A DNA stretch of 64,000 bases from Streptomyces viridochromogenes DSM 40736 (GTDB lineage Bacteria; Actinomycetota; Actinomycetes; Streptomycetales; Streptomycetaceae): positions 6,791,018-6,855,017 of the forward strand of contig NZ_GG657757.1 of NCBI RefSeq assembly GCF_000158955.1. Direction: 5' to 3'. Position numbers and translations under genes: made by a program. The notes beneath the pieces are model-generated. The model was given only the letters and a program-made list of their open reading frames with translations, ran no database searches and was not told the DNA's origin. Positions 8,220 to 17,900 of the stretch are shown in pieces; the first letter of the stretch is position 1; every line of letters starts with the position of its first letter.

Positions 8220-10346
8220 CTACGGCAGAAACGGACTCGCGGCTCCGCTCCATGTCACGCTCAGTGCCTCGCGAGCCCGGGTGCAGGCGACGAAAAGCAG
8301 GCAGCGCTCCCGCAGCAGGTCCGCGTCATGCTGCAGGGGGTCCGCCTCACGTGGCGTGATCTCACGGGCGAACGGGACGGTGCCCTCGGCGACACCGAGC
8401 ACGGACACCGCCCGGAATTCCAGCCCCTTCATCGCATGCATCGTCGCCAGCCGTACCCCTTCGGCCCCCTGCGCGACCTGCCCTCGGACCCGGAGCACGG
8501 GGATGCCGGCGGCCTTCAGCTTCTCCTCGGCCGTGTCCAGGGAGAGGTTGAACCGTGCGCACACACCGATCTCGTGCGGTGCCAGGCCTTCGGCCAGCAG
8601 CGTCCGGACCCGCTCCACCAGCGCCTCGGTCTCCTCCTGCCGGGTCGCGTACCCCTGCGCCTGAGGATGGCGCCCGTGCAGCAGCGACCGGTACCCGGCC
8701 AGCGAGTCCGTCCCCTCGCCTTCGAGGGCATCGACGGTGATGGGTGCCAGGAGCCGCGCCGACCAGGCGAGGATCTCCTCGGTGGAACGGTAGTTGAGGC
8801 GCAACCGGAAGCTGCGGCCGACCGTCATGATGCCCAGGGAGCCGAGCGAGACCCGGGAGTCGTAGATCCGCTGGTGCGGGTCTCCGGTGGCGAACAGGTC
8901 GTCGGGGCCGGGGGCGACGGCGGCGCGCAGCACCCGCCACTGGGCGGGGTGCAGGTCCTGTGCCTCGTCGACGACCACATGGGCGTACGGCGCCGGCTCT
9001 TCGCCGAGGAGTTCCGCCGCGCGGGCGCAAACGCGCAGGTGTGTGGTCTCGCCGCGGTCCCGCAGGAACTGTTCGAACCGCTGCACGCCGCTCCACACCA
9101 TTCGCCGGCGCGTGGGGCCGAGACCGGTGCCGCGGCCGCGGCGGCTCGCACCGAGGTAGGCGTCCAGGTCACGGAGGTTCTGGCCGAGTACGACGTGCCG
9201 GTACTCCTGAGCCAGGAACTGCGCGGTGAACGGCAGATCGAGCTGCCGAGCCGCCTTCTCCCACAGCTGCCGCTGCTCCCGGTCCCCGATCGGCTTGGGC
9301 ACGGCAGCCGACCTCGTACGCATGATGCCATGGGCACACGCGTCCACCGTCGTCACGTCGACCCGGGCCAGCAGCTTCTCGTCCTCGTCGAGCAGCAGCC
9401 CGAGCATGTCGCGCAATCCGGCTGCGAGGGCGTTCGTGTAGGTGGTGAGCAGGATACGGCCGTCCCCGGAACGGCCGAGCAGGTGCTTGACCCGGTGCAG
9501 GGCGGCCACCGTCTTGCCCGTCCCGGGGCCGCCGGTGACCTGGACGGGACCGCCGTAGGAGGTGCGGTAGGCGACGCGCCGCTGGGAGGGGTGGAGGAAG
9601 ACCCGCCAGGCCTCGAACGGCTTCTCCAGAATCTCCTCCAACTCCCGCGGCCCGGTGACCAGGCGAATGCGTGCGGGAGTGTTGGCGATGACCGTGGCCA
9701 GGTCCTCGACCGGTTCGGCGGGCGCGTCGGCGGGCCGGCGGACGGCGACGACATCCCGGTAGACGTCCTCGGGACTGAAGCCTTCGGCGAGGTACTGGAG
9801 CACCTCCAACTGGTCCTCCGGCAGGAGGGTGGAGAACGCCTCCAGCTGGGCCTTGTCCACCAACGAGCGTGCGGCGCGCAGTACTTGCTCATCGATGCCG
9901 AGTTCCCGCAGGGTGCCGTCGGAGACGTCCGAGAACAGCAGCCGGGGTGCCGTGCGCGCGGCGGTCTCGTACAGCGGCGTCAGCTCGTCCAGGGCGACGG
10001 CGTCGCGCACCTCCAGGGCGCGCGTCGCGGAGTTCGCGCTGTACAGGCGCTTCGCCGCCCAGGTGTAGGCGTCGTCGTGCGGCAGGACGTTGACCAGCAG
10101 GAACGTGTCGCTGCCGTCGTCGGGGGCGAGGACGACGCCCCGCCAGAAGCCGGTAATGCGGATCGTGCGCATCCGTTTGTCACGGGCGTTCTCGACGGAC
10201 TCCAGGTGAAGTCCCTTGTCGGCGTTGAGTTCGGCGACACTCAAGGCCTGGAACTTCGCCATGGCCTTGCGCACTCCGGCTCGGACGGGCTTCTCCAACG
10301 TGTCGTAGCCGTCCCAGAAACTCTGGGCGAAGGCGAGCCGGGGCAT
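8220..10346 (-). CDS. UvrD/Rep-type SF1 helicase with RelE/ParE-like N-terminal domain
   Basis: The protein has 708 residues. The first ~115 resemble a RelE/ParE toxin fold (AFAQSFWDGYDTLEKPV near the start, RTIRITGFWRGVVL, and LPHDDAYTWA), a domain often fused to bacterial SF1 helicases of this type. The motor follows, with Walker A GGPGTGKT, Walker B VVVDEAQDL, GDPHQRIYD and LNYRSTEEIL, ending in the UvrD C-terminal motif (LFVACTRAR). It should be an ATP-dependent DNA translocase. The ATG overlaps the mcrC stop (ATGA), making it the third gene of an mcrB-mcrC-helicase operon. Co-transcription suggests it processes or guides DNA cut by McrBC. It differs from UvrD and PcrA by its N-terminal domain and lineup. 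Confidence 0.88.
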   Translation of the reverse strand: MPRLAFAQSFWDGYDTLEKPVRAGVRKAMAKFQALSVAELNADKGLHLESVENARDKRMRTIRITGFWRGVVLAPDDGSDTFLLVNVLPHDDAYTWAAKRLYSANSATRALEVRDAVALDELTPLYETAARTAPRLLFSDVSDGTLRELGIDEQVLRAARSLVDKAQLEAFSTLLPEDQLEVLQYLAEGFSPEDVYRDVVAVRRPADAPAEPVEDLATVIANTPARIRLVTGPRELEEILEKPFEAWRVFLHPSQRRVAYRTSYGGPVQVTGGPGTGKTVAALHRVKHLLGRSGDGRILLTTYTNALAAGLRDMLGLLLDEDEKLLARVDVTTVDACAHGIMRTRSAAVPKPIGDREQRQLWEKAARQLDLPFTAQFLAQEYRHVVLGQNLRDLDAYLGASRRGRGTGLGPTRRRMVWSGVQRFEQFLRDRGETTHLRVCARAAELLGEEPAPYAHVVVDEAQDLHPAQWRVLRAAVAPGPDDLFATGDPHQRIYDSRVSLGSLGIMTVGRSFRLRLNYRSTEEILAWSARLLAPITVDALEGEGTDSLAGYRSLLHGRHPQAQGYATRQEETEALVERVRTLLAEGLAPHEIGVCARFNLSLDTAEEKLKAAGIPVLRVRGQVAQGAEGVRLATMHAMKGLEFRAVSVLGVAEGTVPFAREITPREADPLQHDADLLRERCLLFVACTRAREALSVTWSGAASPFLP

Positions 10347-11608
10347 CAGGCCGCTTCCTTTCTTCCGGACGCCAGTTGTCCAGCGATCTTCCGGAAAGCT
10401 GTGAGGAGTTGTTCTGGTTCGCGGGAGAGATCGAGGCTGTGCTGGTACAGCCGCATCGCCCGACCCTCCGGTCCCGCCGCTGTTCCCCGCACCTCGTGGA
10501 AGCGCTCGGACCGCCGTCCGGCCGCGTACACGAGATGCGCCTCGCGCAGACCGAGCACGGTGGCGTACGCGAGCGCCTGGTACAGGTCGGCATTGTGCAG
10601 TCCGTCGGCCTTCTCGACCTTGTACTTGGCGTCGACGACGGCGAGCGGAGTACGGCCGTCGCCGGTGCGGACGACCAGGTCGGGGCGCATCCGTACGAAA
10701 CCCGCGAGGTCGAGGTGGTGGGGGTCCTGGAGACGTGCGGTCAGACCGTGTTCCTGAAGAGCCTCGCGCAGGGCGACCGTGACGAAGTCCTCGAACAGCT
10801 TGTTCATATCGAGCAGGAAGCCGTCCACAGCCAGTGGCGAGGTGCCGGCCGGCCGGTGTTCCGGCGAGGTGCCGCGCAGGACGGCCTCGGCGAGCCGCAG
10901 GGCGGGCTGGTAGCGAGCGTTGAGGCGGGACGGCTGCCACAGAGGCAGTTCCTGCCCCCGTATCAGCGGCAGTGCGTCGGCGAGCCGTACCCGCTGGTGG
11001 GCGAGCCGCCGCCGGACCGGACCCGGGACACCCGGCAGCCGCAGCAGCCGCTCGGTCACAGCCCGCAGGATGCGGTTCTCGGCGGTGTCGGCGGTGTACG
11101 CGTCGTAGACGATCTCCACCGGCGGCGTACGGCCGAAGTGCCGACGGATCTGCTCGGTCTCACGCAGTCTGCCGCGCACGACCAGCGCGGACTCCTCGAC
11201 CTCCCGGTAGCCCTGGAGGACCCCCTGCCGCAGCGCCGCGTCGATCCGTCGTTCCACGGCGTGCGCGAGGGCGGGGACGACGTCGTCGTGAGCGCCGGTG
11301 TCGACGGTGCCCTCCCGGCTGTCGCGCCAGGCGCGCGCCGGGTCGAGGCTGAACCCGAGGAGGAAGAACAGCCGCCTGACCGGGGTCTTGGGCATGATCC
11401 GTAGGACCGTACCGGCGCCCGTACGCACGGCGCCGACCCGACTGCCCGCGCGCAGCAGCCAGTTTCCGTCCCGGCCGGGATCGGGGGTCGCGCTCTGCAG
11501 GATCCCGGAGGCGGCGAGGGCCCGCCCGGCCTCGGTGCCCAGCGGTACGGAGACGGCGGGCCCGTACTCTCGCAACGCCACCTCGGGCACGGACGCGGGC
11601 ACGGTCAC
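10346..11608 (-). CDS. mcrC: McrC-like PD-(D/E)XK nuclease subunit
   Basis: The 420-residue protein has McrC features: VLRIMPKTPVRRLFFLLGF early on, a middle helical region with TAENRILRAVTERLL, and a C-terminal nuclease core RMRPDLVV...AVVDAKYK, giving the PD-(D/E)XK residues Asp, Asp and Lys. McrC is the cleaving partner of the McrB motor in modification-dependent restriction. The GTG start at 11608 overlaps the mcrB stop, so the longer open frame inside mcrB is not used. It is in an operon with mcrB (upstream) and an SF1 helicase (downstream). The active site looks intact. Confidence 0.88.
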   Translation of the reverse strand: MTVPASVPEVALREYGPAVSVPLGTEAGRALAASGILQSATPDPGRDGNWLLRAGSRVGAVRTGAGTVLRIMPKTPVRRLFFLLGFSLDPARAWRDSREGTVDTGAHDDVVPALAHAVERRIDAALRQGVLQGYREVEESALVVRGRLRETEQIRRHFGRTPPVEIVYDAYTADTAENRILRAVTERLLRLPGVPGPVRRRLAHQRVRLADALPLIRGQELPLWQPSRLNARYQPALRLAEAVLRGTSPEHRPAGTSPLAVDGFLLDMNKLFEDFVTVALREALQEHGLTARLQDPHHLDLAGFVRMRPDLVVRTGDGRTPLAVVDAKYKVEKADGLHNADLYQALAYATVLGLREAHLVYAAGRRSERFHEVRGTAAGPEGRAMRLYQHSLDLSREPEQLLTAFRKIAGQLASGRKEAA

Positions 11609-13365
11609 GGGCGCTGCTCGCGCAGGGAGTCGAGGCCGTAACGGGCGGCCACGTCCAGGCTCTCGCCGTAGTGATACTCCTCCAGCAGGGGGAGGATCTT
11701 GGTGCGCCACGTCCGTTCGAGGCCGCCCTCGCGGTAGATGCCCGGCTTCATCAGGTACGACGGTCCGATCGCGAAATCGGTCTCGTCGATACGGGCGTTG
11801 AGGGCGTCGAGCAGGCGAGCGGGCTCCATGTCCCTGCCCTCGTGCTTCAGCCAGCGCGCGAGCAGCCCGGCGGTCGGCTCGGTGCGCGGGGACAGTTCCA
11901 CGAACGCGAAGCGGCGCCGCATCGCCGCGTCCACCAACGCGATCGAACGGTCGGCGGTGTTCATCGTGCCGATCACGAAGAGGTTGGGCGGCAGCGCGAA
12001 GTCGTCCCCGGAGTAGGTGAGTCGGACGCTCCTCTTCCGGTACTCCAGGAGGAAGTACAGCTCGCCGAAGACCTTCGCCAGGTTGGCCCGGTTGATCTCG
12101 TCGATGATCAGGAAGTGCGGGATGTGCCGGTTGCCCTCGCGGGAGGCGAGATCGGCGAGTTCCCGCAGCGGGCCCGCCGTCAGCCGGAAGGCCACCTCCC
12201 GCGTCTCGGGATCCTCCACGGGCCGGAACCCCTCGAAGAAGTCCTCGTAGGCGTACGAGGGGTGGAACTGCACGATCTTGACCTGCTCCGGACCCCCGCC
12301 GAAGTACTCGGCCAGCTTCATCGCCAGATACGTCTTGCCGGTGCCCGGCGGCCCGTAGAAAACCAACTGTCGCTCGTCGATGAGGAGTTCCCGTATCTCG
12401 TCCAGCCAGGCGCGATCATGGACGAGGAGGTCGGCGGCGAGCGTGCCGGTGATGTCCGGCAGAGTCAGCTCCCCGCTTGCCACGGGGGCCGTGAGGTCCG
12501 TCAGTCCGGTGAGCTCGTCCAGTGCGTCCAGAACGACGGTCAGATCGACCACGTCATGCTGGACGGACAGCTTCTGCTGCACTCCCTCCGGCAGTTCCTC
12601 GTACGCGTGGCTCTTGGTGAACCATGAGACGTTCCTCCGCAGGTTGGACAGACCGCCCGGCGACGAGGCCTGCGCGGCGTCCCCGGTGATGTTCCCGATA
12701 TGCAGCCGACCGTCGCTGATGGTGGCCACGGTGTCGCCGATGCGCATCTGCGTCAGGAAGGCATGCAGTTCGTCGACGAGACCCCGCTTCTGGTTGTACG
12801 AGGCAGCCCCCTCGTACCCGTCCTCGACGAAGCGGCGCAGCGTGCTCTTGGTCGGATCGGTCTCTTCCAGGGGAGGCAGATGTGCGGCCGTGAGCGAGAC
12901 GAGCCCCTCCTTCAGCCACAACTGCCGTACCAGGTTGTGCCCGGAGACATTGGATCCGCGTACCAGCCAGGCCTTGCGCGGGGCACGCCAGCCGGTGGAC
13001 AGGTAATCGGCGAGGGGATGACCCTCGGCGGTGCGCCAGGACTCCGGGCCGGAGGCGTCGTAGCCGTACACGAGTGCGGCGGCGGCCGAGGAGGAGTTGC
13101 ACTCGATGTCCCGGGCCACCTTCCACCGGTCGGCGGAGACGTCGACGAGCCCGCCGCTCGCGCGCAGCTCCGCGCGGGTCCGGCGGGCGTGGTCGCCGAG
13201 CCCCGGCCACGCCTCGGCGGCCACCGTCGAGCCCTTCTCCAGGAGGAACTTGTGCGTGCCGTTGCCGCCGAACTCGGCGAGCAGATGTCCGCGCGCCTCG
13301 GCACCGTCCTGGGGGAGCTTGATGCGGAACTCGGGCGTGCCGGGAAGGTGTTCGGGCTGAGGCAT
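11605..13365 (-). CDS. mcrB: McrB-like AAA+ GTPase with DUF4357 and modified-base-sensor-like N-terminus
   Basis: The 586-residue protein has three parts. Residues about 70-125 look like a DUF4357 domain (CNSSSAAAALVYGYDASGPESW). Residues about 183-260 (GDTVATISDGRLHIGNITGD) resemble the EVE/MrcB-type region that reads modified bases or controls access. The AAA+ motor has Walker A GPPGTGKT at 338-345, Walker B FLIIDEINRAN, and the McrB signature MNTADRS at 468-474, which supports GTP use. It should form a ring on DNA and drive McrC. The ATG at 13365 lies just after the island palindrome (13381-13395), so its start or promoter sits very close to that site. Confidence 0.9.
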   Translation of the reverse strand: MPQPEHLPGTPEFRIKLPQDGAEARGHLLAEFGGNGTHKFLLEKGSTVAAEAWPGLGDHARRTRAELRASGGLVDVSADRWKVARDIECNSSSAAAALVYGYDASGPESWRTAEGHPLADYLSTGWRAPRKAWLVRGSNVSGHNLVRQLWLKEGLVSLTAAHLPPLEETDPTKSTLRRFVEDGYEGAASYNQKRGLVDELHAFLTQMRIGDTVATISDGRLHIGNITGDAAQASSPGGLSNLRRNVSWFTKSHAYEELPEGVQQKLSVQHDVVDLTVVLDALDELTGLTDLTAPVASGELTLPDITGTLAADLLVHDRAWLDEIRELLIDERQLVFYGPPGTGKTYLAMKLAEYFGGGPEQVKIVQFHPSYAYEDFFEGFRPVEDPETREVAFRLTAGPLRELADLASREGNRHIPHFLIIDEINRANLAKVFGELYFLLEYRKRSVRLTYSGDDFALPPNLFVIGTMNTADRSIALVDAAMRRRFAFVELSPRTEPTAGLLARWLKHEGRDMEPARLLDALNARIDETDFAIGPSYLMKPGIYREGGLERTWRTKILPLLEEYHYGESLDVAARYGLDSLREQRP

Positions 13366-13380
13366 GTGCCCATCCTACCT

Positions 13381-13395
13381 GTTGACACTGTCAAG
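13381..13395. promoter_or_regulatory. Island palindrome, copy 2, between mcrB and the sigma factor gene
   Basis: GTTGACACTGTCAAG has 5-bp perfect arms TTGAC/GTCAA with a 3-bp spacer. It is 16 bp from the mcrB start, too close to serve as the -35 for that start, so at mcrB it would act as an operator. On the plus strand TTGACA is followed after 18 bp by TACAAG, a possible promoter for the sigma factor gene at 13477. Confidence 0.5.
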
Positions 13396-13476
13396 GCATC
13401 AAGAGTACAAGTGAACGCATGCACAGAATGTGATGACTGTGTGAATGCATCGATCGTGCGGGGCGAGGGGGAGCCG

Positions 13477-14922
13477 ATGGTCGAGGTCGAGGTCGAACGG
13501 CGCGCAGTCGAAGCGGAGTTGCCGTCCGTCATCGAAAGACTGCAGCGCCGCGCTTCCCGTGCGGGCCTGGTCAGTCGGCAGGCCTTCGCGGACGAAGCGG
13601 ACCGGCTCGGGCTCAGGACCGACGAGCAGCGGCGACGGCTCCGCAATGGACTCGCCGCGCTGGGTATCCAGGTGAAACCCGCCCGCCGCGCGGCGGCTCC
13701 GTCGGTGAAGGCTTCCCCACTGCCGTCCGCCGTCCCCTCCGAAGCGGCCACGCGTCTGGCCCAGGCCCGGCGGATGCTAGCCCGTTACGCCGACGCCGAC
13801 GGCGCCGTCAGCAGGCTCGCCCACGACGGCGTCGTACGACTTCACGGACTCGGCGCCGGCGAAGCGCGAGAGCTGACCGCCGACTTCCCGATCACCCGCC
13901 CTCGGCCGCCTCGGCCCCCCGCACCTAGCGCCGCCGCCTCGAAGGCACCGGCCGCCAAGCAACCTGTCCGCTCCGGCGCTCCCTCCACGGCCCCGCGACT
14001 GACCGAGGCCGTGCTCGCGGCCCGGGCGGTGCTGGAGGCGGACCGGTGGCGGCGGCACACGGCCAAGGTGGTGCTGAAGGCGGAGGAGGAGGTCGGCCTC
14101 GCCGTTCTCCTCCGGGGCGGGGAGGACGGCCTCGGCCGTAGCGACCGGCTTGGCCGTGATGTCCCCGCGGAGGAGATCGCCGCGCTGCCCCGCGGCAGCG
14201 AGCGGTGGCGTGCCTATGAGTGTCTCGTCCTGCACAACCAGCGGCTCGTGTGGAAGATCGCGCTCGGCTACCAGGGCCGCGGACTGGACACCGAAGACCT
14301 TGTCCAGCACGGAACCATCGGGCTGATGCGCGCGGTCCGGAAGTTCGACGCCACCAAGGGCTTCAAGTTCTCGACCTACGCGACCTGGTGGATCAAGCAG
14401 GCGATCACACGGGCCATCGCCGACGAGGGCACCCTGATCCGGCTGCCAGCGCATGTGCACGAGAAGGTGAGCAAGGTCGCTGTCGCCGAGCGCAAGCTCC
14501 TGAACGAGGGCCGTCCCAGAACCGTCGACAACGTGGCCTACGTCAGCGGTCTCACGTTCGCCGAAGTGGAGAAGGTGCGCAGGATCAGCAGGTCCACCGA
14601 CTCCCTGGACCGGATCATCGGCGACGACACGGCCCTCGGTGACCTGATCATCGGACCGAGCCGACTGCCGGGACCTGACGTGGTGTTGATCCGCAAGGAG
14701 TTTCAAGCCCGCCTGCGGCACGTCGTGGAGCATCTCTCCGAGCGCGAGCGGCACGTCCTCGTCCGACGCACCGGACTCGACGGCGACGAACCGGACACGC
14801 TGGAGGACATCGGGGTCGTCTTCGGTGTCACCCGTGAGCGCATCCGGCAGATCGAGCCGAAGGCCAAGGCGAAGTTCGAGGGACAGCTCCTCCGCCACGG
14901 GCTGCTGCCGCGGCCCCGCTGA
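13477..14922 (+). CDS. Sigma-70 family RNA polymerase sigma factor, group 1/2-like, island-encoded
   Basis: The 481-residue protein has regions 2 to 4 of a primary-like sigma factor: region 2 at about 249-315 (DLVQHGTIGLMRAVRKFDA, then FSTYATWWIKQAI for promoter melting), region 3 (RLPAHVHEKVSKV), and region 4 near the end (LEDIGVVFGVTRERIRQIE). The N-terminus (about 10-65) resembles region 1.1 or a small HTH. The linker (65-240) is alanine/proline-rich. The ATG at 13477 follows GAGGGGGAG. It is not the vegetative HrdB: the linker and spacing differ. It starts 60 bp before drmA in the same direction, so it probably heads that operon and may direct expression of the island. Confidence 0.9.
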   Translation: MVEVEVERRAVEAELPSVIERLQRRASRAGLVSRQAFADEADRLGLRTDEQRRRLRNGLAALGIQVKPARRAAAPSVKASPLPSAVPSEAATRLAQARRMLARYADADGAVSRLAHDGVVRLHGLGAGEARELTADFPITRPRPPRPPAPSAAASKAPAAKQPVRSGAPSTAPRLTEAVLAARAVLEADRWRRHTAKVVLKAEEEVGLAVLLRGGEDGLGRSDRLGRDVPAEEIAALPRGSERWRAYECLVLHNQRLVWKIALGYQGRGLDTEDLVQHGTIGLMRAVRKFDATKGFKFSTYATWWIKQAITRAIADEGTLIRLPAHVHEKVSKVAVAERKLLNEGRPRTVDNVAYVSGLTFAEVEKVRRISRSTDSLDRIIGDDTALGDLIIGPSRLPGPDVVLIRKEFQARLRHVVEHLSERERHVLVRRTGLDGDEPDTLEDIGVVFGVTRERIRQIEPKAKAKFEGQLLRHGLLPRPR

Positions 14923-14982
14923 AGCCCACGCATCCCACATCGTCCCCTCTCCCCACGCACTCTCTTCCGAAGGAACCCGCAC

Positions 14983-17900
14983 ATGGACCCCCGCCAGGAG
15001 CTGGTCGACTACCTCACCCGCCAGCTCGTCGGCCCCGCCGGCGGTGACGACGAGGTGCTCGACGCGCCGCCCGACCGGCAGTACCTGATGGGCACGCTCT
15101 ACCCCCAACAGGCCGACCTCCAGCGGCAGCTCGCTCTCGCCGCCGACGACCCCGAGGCCCCCGGCACCGAGCAGGACGCCCCCGACGTGGACCCGGCCCC
15201 CGACCCGGTGCCCGAGACCAACAGCTGGCTGCCCGCCTCCCTTGGTGTCAGCTTCTACACCGACGCCGAGGACGTCGAGGTCAGCTGCGCCGCCGCCCGC
15301 TACGAGACGCGGCGGAACGAGGCGGGCCGAGGCCGGCGCTGGCAGCGCGTGCCCCTCAAGCCCGAGACGCACACGGTCGGCCCGGACCGGCAGGAGGTCC
15401 CCGTCCTCGACGGGCGCGCGACGATCCGGCTGACCCGCCGCTCCTACGGCGAGGGCACGCTCGTCACCGTGGCCCTGGTCAACGAGGCTCGGCACGACGG
15501 CTCCGACGGCAAGGCGCCGAGCTGGGACGACATGCTGTTCCAGTGCCGGCTCACCGTCCGCCCCGCCGACGGAACCGTGCTGCCGTACCCCAGCGTCCGG
15601 CTCGCCAGCCGCGACCCCGAGGAACGCGAACTGCGCCTGCAGTACCGGCATGTGGTCACCCATGCCGTAGGCCACGGCTGCGCCGTCCGAGAGGAGCACG
15701 GCGAGCAAGGCGGCGTCGCGCTCCTCGCCTGTGAGGCCTTGCCCCGGGCCGAGGTGCCCGCCATCCGCGCCGGAGGCCCGCTCGACGCCCCCGCGCTCAC
15801 CCTCTCCCACCTCGCCGACCCGACCGTCGGCGTCGACCAACTCCGCGAGGAACTTGCTGAGTTCGCCGCCTCATACCACGCCTGGTACGTGGGCCAGCGG
15901 TCCGTCGAGGTGCCGGACTGGGGGCGGGAGGCAGCGGAGCGTATCCTCGCCCGGATCCGAGAGGCGATGACCCGGATCGAGGCGGGCGTACGCACCCTGT
16001 GCGACCCGGACCGCCCCGAACTGCTCGCCGCCTTCCGTATCGCCCAACGCGCCATGCTGCTGCAGATGCGGCACTCCGCCCCCGACCAGGCCGGCCGGCG
16101 ACGGCACCGCTCGGAGCCGGTGGCCGTCGATCCGCCCGTGGACTCCGAGGCCACCTGGCGCCCTTTCCAGCTTGCCTTCTTCCTCCTCGCCCTCGATGGC
16201 GTCGCCGAGCCGGGCCACCGGGACCGTGAGACCACCGACCTGATCTGGTTCCCCACCGGCGGTGGCAAGACCGAGGCCTACCTGCTGCTGGCCGCCTTCA
16301 CCATCGCCCTGCGCAGGATCCGCGGCGAAGGCGAAGGCACCACCGTGCTCAGCCGCTACACCCTCAGCCTGCTCACCACCCAGCAGTTCCAGCGCGCCGC
16401 CACCACGATCTGCGCCCTGGAACACCTGCGCCGCACCGAACCCGGACTCGGCCTGGGCGGCGGACCGATCACCATCGGCCTGTGGGTCGGCGACACCACG
16501 ACCCCGAACGACTTCGAGAAGGCCGAGCGCGCCTTCGGCGAGCAGCGCCAGGCCTCGCACCCCGAGGACATCTTCATCCTCGACCGCTGCCCGTGGTGCG
16601 GCACCCGCATCCTGCCGGCGACCTGGTCCAGCGTCCGCTCCGACTACGGAGTCCGCGCGGAGAAGGACGACTTCGCCTTCAACTGCACCCGCGACGAGTG
16701 CGCCTTCCACGACGTCCTGCCGGTCGCCGTCGTCGACCAGCACCTCTACCGGAACCCGCCCACCTTCGTCCTCGGCACGGTCGACAAGTTCGCCCGGCTC
16801 GCCTGGGAACCCGACTCGGGCCGCCTGTTCGGCACCGGCACCGGCAACCCGCCCCCGTCGCTGATCATCCAGGACGAGCTGCACCTGCTCACCGGACCGC
16901 TCGGCACCACGGTCGGACTCTACGAGGCGGCCATCCTGGAACTGTGCACGGACCGGGACGGCCGACCGCCCAAGATCGTCGCCGCCACGGCCACCATCCG
17001 CCGCTCCGCCGAACAGGTCCGCGCCCTGCACCACCAGGACGTCCAGCTCTTCCCGCCGTCCGGACTCGACGCCCGCGACAGCTTCTTCGCCGTCCCCGAC
17101 ACCGGCCGCCCCGGCCGCCTCTACCTCGGCGTCATGGCGCTCGGCCACACCGCCGGCCGCGGCGCCGTCGCCACCACGGCGGCCATGCTCCAGGGCGTCC
17201 ACCAGCTCCCCGAGGAGCACCGCGACGACTACTGGACGCTCGTCGCCTACCACCACAGCCTGCGCGAACTCGGCCGCACCGTCACCGCGGCCGGCGACGA
17301 CATCCCCGCCCAGCTGCGCTCCCTCGACGAGGGCGCGGGCACCCGCGACCTGCGCGGCGAGCAGGTGCAGCAACTCGACAGCAGCGTGGCGCGCGCCGAC
17401 CAGCCCATCCTCCTCGACCGCCTGGAGAAGCCCCGGACCGATCCGCGGTCGGTCTCCTTCCTGCCCTGCACCAACATGCTCTCCGTCGGCGTGGACGTGA
17501 AGCGGCTCGCGTACATGCTCATGCAGGGCCAGCCCAAGACCACCGCCGAGTACATCCAGGCCACCAGCCGTGTCGGCCGCCACCAGGTGCCCGGCCTCGT
17601 CGTCACCTACTTCAACGCCACCCGCCCGCGCGACCGTTCGCACTACGAGACCTTCAACGACTACCACCGGGCCCTGTACCGGTACGTCGAACCGGCCAGC
17701 GTCACCCCCTGGTCCCGGCCCGCCCGCCGCCGCGCCCTGCACGCCGCGCTGGTCGTCCTGGTCCGCCACCGGCTCGGCCTGGCCGCCGAGAACCAGGCCG
17801 GACTGCTCACCCGGCACAGGGACGAGGCCGCGCGGATCGCCGACGCCCTTGCCGACCGCGCGGCGACCGCCGAACGCGACGCCACGGGAGCCGACGCCGA

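Noticed and set aside
13381..13395. Copy 2 as the -35 of mcrB
   Set aside because: TTGACA on the minus strand is only about 23 bp before the mcrB ATG, so a start site placed by it would fall inside the gene; operator use or the plus-strand promoter is more likely.
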